A DNA stretch of 64,000 nt from Fragum whitleyi (lineage: Eukaryota; Mollusca; Bivalvia; Cardiida; Cardiidae), in NCBI GenBank assembly GCA_948146395.1, contig OX411543.1:29651558-29715557 (forward strand). The letters run 5' to 3'. The notes below the pieces were generated by a model. That model made no database searches. It saw only the letters and a program-made list of their open reading frames with translations, and had not been told where the DNA came from. Shown piece after piece: positions 56,890 through 64,000 of the stretch. Position numbers and translations under genes: made by a program. Numbering within the stretch: the first letter of the stretch is position 1; every line of letters begins with the position of its first letter.

Positions 56890-58530
56890 TAACATGACAT
56901 TAGATATGAGTATGATAATCAGTATGGTAGCCAAATCAAATTATATAGTGTTTTTTTTTAAGTAATTCTCGAGCCATGCGAGATATACGAATCTTGGAAA
57001 AGTGTTTAAGGGTTTTCAAAATAAACTAGTTACACCTCTCAACTTATACTGTTCAAATTCTCATATTTGAAGATGGCAGCCAGGAAACACAATATTTTTA
57101 TTTCATGATAAAAGTTTGCAAGGCATTTTACTATAAACAATTTTTCTAGTAGCTAAAGTCTAGCCTATCAAGAATCTGGATGATGGTTCATTTTCATCAT
57201 GGAATAGTATGAAAAAGTCGAAATGGCAGCCAAGTCCACTCAAAACATACATGTACTTGCTACTATGATTTAATAATTCATCGACATTTCGTACTAAATT
57301 TAACTGATAAGATGCTTATTTAAAGTTTTCTGATGTATTGAACACATTGAATAAAGATAAGAATAAGTATAGTTGGCCATATGTCTCCCAAATGGAAAAA
57401 AACTGCTTGGTGACCAGTGTAATGTATGGACTTTTGTTAACATTTGAAGATACGGCTATAATCTTTTTTTTTTTTTTTTTTTTTTTTTTAGTCAATTTTA
57501 ATCTTAAATGACTATAGACACCTCTTACACTGTGAGAGTATGATGGTATTGAACTGTTGCCTTGGCAAGTTAGAGAAATAACGATCTTATAGTGAAATTC
57601 AGTTTGGCAGTCGAGATGGCAGTCTGTAGAGGGAGTTTATGAATATATGTAATATGATAAATATATCTACCTTAATGACAAGCATGAGAATATGAAGTTC
57701 TATTTTTCCAATAGCAAAAAACATATCTGTTAAAAAATCCGATTTTAATAAGTATGTTCAGATGTAAAGTATTACAACATCTTATTTTCAAGATGGTAGC
57801 CTCACTGTTTTTCCTTCCAGTTATAAACAAATTTATGTGAACTATTGTTGCAACGCCATGTTGACAAAACATGTTAGTGTAATTATAGTTAATATGTCAT
57901 TTCTAAATGACCACTAAGTTTTAAAGGACCCTTTAGCTTTCTCATTTAAATGCACGTTTGAAAAAAAATAGTTGCGCCAATTAAAGCACGTTTTCTAAAG
58001 AATGAAAATATAACATTGAGGATAGCATTCGTTTTAAGCATAAAGCATTAAAGTGATCTCAACATAAGTATGGTGGGGGTTTACCGAGACCCATATTCAA
58101 ATTTATTTTTCATAACATTCAAAGCAATGTAATTTACCAATTGTTACTAATATTCTATTTGATTTGAACCTAGAGCAGCATGTTAAGGTCCTTCATAGAT
58201 GTTTACGGTAAGGTGTAGGCATAAATGATGATAGGCTCTAGTATATGCTCAAATCAACTGTCCAGACTACGGATACTGTACGACAAAAAGGTAGCCAATG
58301 TACTGAGAAGTGGTTATGTTGCCATAAAATGTGTGGTGGCAAAAGTTTCCCAACCTATATTGCAAGTATAAGAATAATTATAACTTTTTCCTTAAAAGTC
58401 TCAGGTTCAGGAACCTACAGCCCTGTCTGAGGTTACAGCCATATATGTATAATTGTGTAGTAAATTGTCAATTATAAATCCTTACAAATTGATATTCATG
58501 TCTGAAATTCTTGTACATTAAATATTTTTA
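56890..58530 (+). other. AT-rich spacer with weak repeats
   Basis: The phrase gatggcagcc(a) occurs near 57073, 57224 and, altered, 57615 and 57793. The same phrase at 45700 suggests a degenerate dispersed repeat. A 26-base T run lies at 57464..57489. No coding region was recognised. Confidence 0.5.
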
Positions 58531-58533
58531 CAA

Positions 58534-58853
58534 ACAAGAGCTGTCGGAGGACAGCGAAGCTCGACTATTCCTAGTGCTGGATAGTCACAACAAACCAATA
58601 TCGACATTGGAATTTTAATTACATGAAAGTCAAGAGAAAAGAATCTTTGTCTAGAGGCTGATATTATGGTCACAGAAGCATGTGCAAAGTTTCAAATCAA
58701 TAGCTTAAGAAAAATAGAGATAAAACTGATATACAACATTTGCACGTATAGCTTAAAAAGGAATTTCAAAGTCCGAAAACCGTTAAAATTCCACTAAATT
58801 CAAAATCAGAGTAATGAATCGTTTTCTGTGGGCTAATATTATGGTTATAGAAG
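58534..58853 (+). repeat. R1 tandem array, copy D (cut by LTR element)
   Basis: 5' acaagagctgtcggagga, cagcgaagctcgactattcc, then one and a half units. It breaks at atagaag, where the LTR element begins; the normal unit continues catgtg. The remainder should lie beyond the window. Confidence 0.78.
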
Positions 58854-59395
58854 TGTTACGTGCCAATGTAACACGAACAAAGAAGCCAGCAACAAACTTT
58901 ACAATTAACAATATTTATTGACAATAATACCAGAATTATTGACAATATGAAATTAATACAAAAACAATTTACAATACCTTGAATGTTTAATCCTAAAGTT
59001 TTAATTTTAGATCCAATTTAATTAAGTTCCTGGTCCACAAATAATAAGTCCAATAATATCCGAATTTAAAATTAAACACGCTTTTAAACACACTTTTAAG
59101 ATAACAAGAAATCCCCTTTTAGTTTAACACAGTACTACTAAATGAAACCATAAGTCTAAATCAAGTGAACCAAGAATGCTGTAGGAACCCCTTTATATAA
59201 TACTATAGAACAATCTGGAATAGTATAGAACATAAGAATACTCTAGAGTCTGAATCACCTTCCAAAAGGCCTTTCTAGAAAGATCTACATAATTCTACAT
59301 ACATTTACGTAACAGAATCAAGAGATAAGAAAATTCCCAGTCTAAAAATAGACACGGTAAATACCATTAGGTTTATTTATAGCTTATACATAACA
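58854..59395 (-). repeat. 3' LTR of the Gmr1-like element
   Basis: On the minus strand it begins TGTTATGTATAAGC and ends GGCACGTAACA, so it has TG...CA tips with a short inverted repeat (TGTTA..TAACA). It is 542 bp. A TATA-like tatataaagg lies near 59190..59200. Host bases agaag precede it on the + strand and should recur after the 5' LTR. Confidence 0.85.
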
Positions 59396-59410
59396 CTTTC
59401 CCCCTTGAAA
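59396..59410 (-). promoter_or_regulatory. Polypurine tract
   Basis: On the minus strand aagggggaaag lies directly before the LTR TG, as needed for plus-strand priming in LTR elements. Confidence 0.8.
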
Positions 59411-59671
59411 GAAAAAAGAAAGGTTTATGAAATGAATCTTTCTTTTTGTATTATCTTTAGCATATACAATGATAATATACTTTACATAATTAATAATATC
59501 ATGATTTGTTGAAACATTTCAGCACATCTAGCATGAAAATACAAACAATTTTCATCAAAAGAATTGAAAAAGAGATATATATATACAAACATATATACAT
59601 ATAAACAAAAAATATAGTGAAATGGTACTGTTAAATTCAATTTTATATTAAAGATAAGACAATTCAAAATT

Positions 59672-62600
59672 TTAGACTCTTGACAGAGCATCTGGTATAA
59701 TATTGTCTTTTCCTTTAATGTGTCTTACATCAAGATCAAATTCTTGAAGTGACAAACTCCACCTCAATAATCTTTGGTTCTTACTCTTAAGTTTGTGAAG
59801 AAAACTTAAGGGATTGTGATCACTGAAAACAACTATAGGAGAAGTTGCAGATGTTAAATAAACTTCAAAATGTTGGATTGCCAAAATCAGAGCAAGACAT
59901 TCTTTTTCAATGGTTGAGTAGTTTTTCTGATGTTTGTTTAATTTTTTAGAAAAATAACAAACGGGATGATCAATACCATCATCGTCTTCTTGCAAGAGAA
60001 CAGCACCAATACCCACATCACTTGCATCAACAGCTAATTTAAAACATTTGTCAAAATCAGGTGCTAAAAGAACTGGTGTGCTCTTTAGTATGGCTTTCAA
60101 GCGATCAAAGGCAACTTGACAGTTATCATTCCATTTGAACTTAACATTTTTCTTTAATAAATTTGTTAAAGGTTCAGCTATTATAGAAAAATTCTTACAA
60201 AACTTTCTATAGTAGCCAGCCATACCAAGAAATCGCATCAGTTGCTTTTTAGTAGCAGGCACTGGAAACTCAGAGATAGCATTGACCTTAGATTCTAAAG
60301 GTTTAACTTGACCCTGTCCCACAAGATGTCCTAAAAAAGTAACAGTAGCATGACAAAATTCTGTTTTTCCCAGATTAACAGTCAATTTTGCTTCACTGAG
60401 ACGGTCGAAGAATTGTTTGATTCTTTGAAGGTGGTCACTCCATGTATCTGTATAGATGATGACATCATCGATGTATGCGTCACAGCCATCCAAGCCAGCT
60501 ATAACCATATTTACAAGCCGCTGAAACGTCGCAGGAGAATTTTTCATCCCAAACGGCATAACTTTGTACTGGTACAGACCAGTTGGAGTAGCAAATGCTG
60601 ATACTTCTTTAGCCCTATCAGTGAGCGGAACTTGCCAGAATCCTTTGAGAAGGTCAAATTTGGTGACATATTTAGAATTACCGACTTTGTCAATACAGTC
60701 ATCAATTCTTGGAATTGGAAAAGAGTCAGTTTTTGTCACAGAGTTCACTTTTCGATAGTCAGTACACATTCTGTATGTTCCATTTGGCTTTGGAACTAAT
60801 ATACATGGTGAACTGTAATTACTTTGGCTGGGTTCAATAAAGTCATTCTCCAATAAGTAATTCACTTCATCTTGAAGGGCTTTTTGTTTCACTGGATTCA
60901 TTCTATAAGGATGTTGTTTTATTGGTTGAGAATCTTCCACAATGACATCATGATATATTTTATCAGTTCTTGTGGGGATGTCAGGAAATAAGTGTTTATA
61001 TTCATTAATCAACTGTTTCAGCTCTTCTCGTTGAGATGGCTCCAAAAGTAAAAGTTTGTCGTCAAGATTCTTAAGTATTTCAGAGTTCTCAAGTTTAGGT
61101 GGACCAGGAACAGATTTTTCACTAAAGTCTGAACTAACTTCTGATTCAATCATATTTGATTGTTGTGGGACAGTGTTTACAACTGTAACTGGTTTTGAAA
61201 TAGAGCTATCTCTGTCAAAATACTTTTTTAACATGTTTACATGACACATTTGTTTATTTTTACGCCTTCCGGGAGTATTGATGATATAATTCAAATCACT
61301 TGTTTTCTTATCAATAGTATACGGGCCATAATATCTTGCCTGTAAGGGTCGGCCAGGTATTGGCAAAAGAGCAAGGACTTTATCACCTGGTTCGAATTTC
61401 CTATCAACACTATGCTTGTCATATCTTGCCTTCATTTTGCTCTGAGATGATTTAAGATTTGACCTAGCAACCTCACATGCCCTAGACAGTTTATTTCTGA
61501 AGTCAGAAACATACTGTAACAAGTTCAAGGGTGTTTCATCATCAGCAAGAAATTTCTCTTTTAAGAGTGTTAATGGCCCACGAACAGAATGACCAAAAAC
61601 TAACTCAAAGGGGCTAAAGCCAAGAGATTCTTGAACAGATTCTCTGACTGCAAATAATAGCAAATGAATACCTTCATCCCAATTTTTATCAGTATCAAAA
61701 CAATATGACCTTATCATATTCTTTAGGGTCTGATGAAATCTTTCTAAAGCACCTTGACTTTCAGGGTGATAAGCAGATGACCGATATTGCTTGATACCTA
61801 ATTCATGCATAACCTGTTGGAATATGCCTGACATGAAGTTTGATCCTTGATCAGACTGAACTGATTTTGGAAGGCCAACAAAAGTAAAGAACTTGACAAG
61901 AGCCTTAATAATTGACTTTGCCTTAATGTTCCTTAAAGGAATTGCTTCTGGGAAGCGGGTAGAAGCACACATAATTGTCAACAAATATTCAGAACCTGAC
62001 TTGGTTTTTGGTAAAGGACCAACGCAGTCTATTATTATTCGACTGAAAGGTTCATCAAAAGCTGGAATGGGTTGTAACCTTGCTTTTGGAATAACTTGGT
62101 TAGGTTTCCCTACCATTTGACAAGTGTGGCAACTTTTACAATATTTGGAAACATCCGATTTAAGTCCAGGCCAAAAGAAATGAGTCATAATCTTGTGATA
62201 AGTCTTGTTTACACCTAAATGACCAGACATTGGACTTTCATGGGCTATACTAAGTATTTCATGGCGATATGACTTTGGAACAACAATTTGGTGATGAACA
62301 GCCCAATCGTCATCAGCTGGGACATCAAATGGTCGCCATTTTCTCATCAGAATACCATTCTTTTTATAGTAACAAACAGGATTCTGAGACATTTCTTTTT
62401 CGGGTAATGCCCTATCAATTAACTTTGAAATCTCAGGATCATTTTGCTGTTCCTGGATTAACTTTGACTTTGAATGCGTTTCATGACCTTGGTCATTTGA
62501 CCTTGGAGATGACTGACAAAATTTTGACGAGTCTGTATGAGTATCAGGCAGACTAAGATTAAAAGACTTTTTAATCTCGTCATTGAAATATTGACCAACA

Positions 62601-64000
62601 AAAGTATCAGTTAAGTCAATATCATTTGATTTTTTCAAGGAAGATTTTTTAGCCATACCCCGAGTTACTGCACATGAAGGGTACAAATCAGGTATATCCT
62701 GCAAAAAAGGATCATCTGTTTGACCTACATTAGGTGTGTCAGTTACAAGAGGATTAACAACAACCTTATCTCCAGCTAAGTCATTGCCTAGCAATAAATG
62801 TACACCTTTAAATGGTAAAGAATGTTTAACACCAACAACCACAGAACCAGTAACCAAATCCGAGGACAAATTAACCTTGTGAAGAGGAACATTAATAACA
62901 CCACACTCTACACCCTGAATAAGGACACTAGTACCAGACGAAGTCTTCTCAGAAAAAGGCAGAACATCTGCTAAAATAAGAGATTGAGAAGCTCCTGTGT
63001 CTCTTAAAATTTTAATAGGGGTAGGTGGGCACATATCACCTAAAAGTGATACAAAACCATCCAACATGAACGGTTCAAAAATCTCCATACAGGAATCAGA
63101 ATTTGGTTCTGCCTTAACAATTGAATTTAACTCAAAAGAAGGCTGTGATTTAGGCTGAAGGCTGGTGAGCCCTGTAGGTTTGGCTGCACTCAGTTCCTTC
63201 TTCCTTTTTAATCTAAAACATTCTGAAATAAGGTGACCTGGTTTTTTACAAAAAGTACAATGTACTCGAGATAAGGGATTTTGAACATTGGTTTCACCAG
63301 TAGACTTTGGTTTAGGTGAATTCGATTGACTAGACATGCTAGATGAATCACCAGACATAGATTTATTTTGGGGATGTGAGGAAGCAGGTTTTGCTTTATT
63401 AACGAAAGAATTTTTGTGTGTAAGGTAGTAATCATCAGCTAAACGAGCTGCTTCATGTATAGTTTCAACAGTTTTTTCATCTAAATGTGACTTAATGTCA
63501 GATTGAATGCAATTTTTGAATTGTTCAATTAATATAAGTTGTCTAAGATTATCATAATTTTGGTCTATTTTCTTAGAATAGCACCACCTGTCAAATAATT
63601 TTTCTTCGTTTCTTGCAAATTCAACGTGAGTCTGGCCAGATTCTTTTCTACAACTTCTAAATTGTTGTCTGTATGCTTCTGGAACCAGCTCATAACCTTT
63701 GAGAATGAGTTCTTTTACAGTATCATAATCATTGCTTTGTTCTGTTCTAAGTTGCGAATAAATATTGCGAGCTTTTCCTACTAAGACACTTTGGAGAAGT
63801 AAGGTCCATTGCTCCTTTGGCCATTTCAAGTTATTTGCAACTTTTTCAAAATGTTCGAAATATGTATCAACTTCATTTTCTTGAAATTGAGGAACAAGCC
63901 TAAAATGTTTTGTTACATCAAAATGGTCATTATACATATCTCTGGGCTGATTTGCTCTATCTTGTATTTCTAATTCTTTTAATCGTAATTGAAATGCTCT
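59672..64000 (-). CDS. Gag-pol polyprotein of Gmr1-like LTR retrotransposon, N-terminus outside window
   Basis: One uninterrupted frame of at least 1,442 codons is open through the window edge, so the ATG at 63937 is unlikely to be the start. In order: a gag domain; a CCHC knuckle (CTFCKKPGHLISEC); a protease with RDTGASQSL; an integrase zinc finger (H..H..CKSCHTC) and catalytic Asp/Asp/Glu in IIDCVG, SDQGSNF and ERFHQT; a GPY module (ARYYGPYTI); a reverse transcriptase with MCTDYRKVN, FDLLKGFWQVPL and YIDDVIIYTD; and RNase H (AVDASDVGIGAVL) ending KDNIIPDALSRV. Integrase precedes RT, unlike normal gypsy elements and like Gmr1-type ones. All key residues seen are intact and no frameshift separates gag from pol. 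Confidence 0.93.
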   Translation of the reverse strand, partial: RAFQLRLKELEIQDRANQPRDMYNDHFDVTKHFRLVPQFQENEVDTYFEHFEKVANNLKWPKEQWTLLLQSVLVGKARNIYSQLRTEQSNDYDTVKELILKGYELVPEAYRQQFRSCRKESGQTHVEFARNEEKLFDRWCYSKKIDQNYDNLRQLILIEQFKNCIQSDIKSHLDEKTVETIHEAARLADDYYLTHKNSFVNKAKPASSHPQNKSMSGDSSSMSSQSNSPKPKSTGETNVQNPLSRVHCTFCKKPGHLISECFRLKRKKELSAAKPTGLTSLQPKSQPSFELNSIVKAEPNSDSCMEIFEPFMLDGFVSLLGDMCPPTPIKILRDTGASQSLILADVLPFSEKTSSGTSVLIQGVECGVINVPLHKVNLSSDLVTGSVVVGVKHSLPFKGVHLLLGNDLAGDKVVVNPLVTDTPNVGQTDDPFLQDIPDLYPSCAVTRGMAKKSSLKKSNDIDLTDTFVGQYFNDEIKKSFNLSLPDTHTDSSKFCQSSPRSNDQGHETHSKSKLIQEQQNDPEISKLIDRALPEKEMSQNPVCYYKKNGILMRKWRPFDVPADDDWAVHHQIVVPKSYRHEILSIAHESPMSGHLGVNKTYHKIMTHFFWPGLKSDVSKYCKSCHTCQMVGKPNQVIPKARLQPIPAFDEPFSRIIIDCVGPLPKTKSGSEYLLTIMCASTRFPEAIPLRNIKAKSIIKALVKFFTFVGLPKSVQSDQGSNFMSGIFQQVMHELGIKQYRSSAYHPESQGALERFHQTLKNMIRSYCFDTDKNWDEGIHLLLFAVRESVQESLGFSPFELVFGHSVRGPLTLLKEKFLADDETPLNLLQYVSDFRNKLSRACEVARSNLKSSQSKMKARYDKHSVDRKFEPGDKVLALLPIPGRPLQARYYGPYTIDKKTSDLNYIINTPGRRKNKQMCHVNMLKKYFDRDSSISKPVTVVNTVPQQSNMIESEVSSDFSEKSVPGPPKLENSEILKNLDDKLLLLEPSQREELKQLINEYKHLFPDIPTRTDKIYHDVIVEDSQPIKQHPYRMNPVKQKALQDEVNYLLENDFIEPSQSNYSSPCILVPKPNGTYRMCTDYRKVNSVTKTDSFPIPRIDDCIDKVGNSKYVTKFDLLKGFWQVPLTDRAKEVSAFATPTGLYQYKVMPFGMKNSPATFQRLVNMVIAGLDGCDAYIDDVIIYTDTWSDHLQRIKQFFDRLSEAKLTVNLGKTEFCHATVTFLGHLVGQGQVKPLESKVNAISEFPVPATKKQLMRFLGMAGYYRKFCKNFSIIAEPLTNLLKKNVKFKWNDNCQVAFDRLKAILKSTPVLLAPDFDKCFKLAVDASDVGIGAVLLQEDDDGIDHPVCYFSKKLNKHQKNYSTIEKECLALILAIQHFEVYLTSATSPIVVFSDHNPLSFLHKLKSKNQRLLRWSLSLQEFDLDVRHIKGKDNIIPDALSRV

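Larger units (their letters stand above)
58854..64000 (-). mobile_element. Ty3/gypsy-class LTR retrotransposon, Gmr1-like order, partial
   Basis: The 3' LTR is 58854..59395, then a polypurine tract, then one long gag-pol frame. The 5' LTR and primer site lie beyond the window. The polyprotein order is gag, CCHC, protease, integrase, RT, RNase H. The element is inserted in an R1 unit. Confidence 0.9.

Overview
The window reads as nuclear DNA of a bivalve mollusc, probably clam-like. The evidence is split genes with GT-AG introns, very AT-rich spacer, and many short dispersed repeats typical of bivalve genomes: tandem-core elements, foldback MITEs and a SINE ending in a gcggcgttaaac-type tail. 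No tool was run; identities and family calls are by eye, and the species assignment is an inference.

There is one clear host gene: a beta-1,4-galactosyltransferase family gene on the + strand, with six coding exons between 22483 and 43252. Splice phases agree across all five introns and the exons sum to 346 codons including the stop. The first exon begins at a splice acceptor, so the initiator exon lies further upstream and was not identified. Intron 2 holds a second, oppositely oriented gene at 27430..30261: a two-exon tyrosine recombinase (Crypton/KIAA1958-like) with R, HxxR and Y motifs present. Intron 3 is filled almost entirely by a 2.96-kb transposon with long inverted repeats, CACTGTG ends and a 5-bp target duplication.

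Left third (1-22 kb): repeats only. They include a Tc1-like DD34E element (1835..3454) inside a ~177-bp tandem array, a second full array (18811..20141), a ~167-bp array (5300..6240), SINEs, piggyBac-type and other MITEs, palindromes, and a 2.6-kb inverted-repeat-ended element (13375..15987).

Right third (43-64 kb): a degraded minus-strand non-LTR retrotransposon (about 45711..54430) is split by a 5.18-kb element with inverted repeats and a 3-bp duplication (48119..53297). That element carries an array of eight 163-bp units dense in TGACCTTGA nuclear-receptor-type half-sites. An inverted second copy of the 2.6-kb element lies at 54504..56882. At the right edge is a Ty3/gypsy-class LTR element (58854 to beyond 64000) whose single open frame runs gag-protease-integrase-RT-RNase H. 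Integrase before RT is the order of the Gmr1-like group.

The most unusual signals are: (1) the CACTGTG/5-bp-duplication element in intron 3, whose ends fit the Transib/RAG pattern; (2) at least three repeat families sharing a terminal layout (ACAAGA + hairpin at one end, a matching subterminal inverted repeat + TAAAA at the other) that fits non-autonomous Helitron/Helentron elements; (3) the nested recombinase gene bounded by inverted promoter-like repeats; (4) the Gmr1-order LTR element with an open frame.
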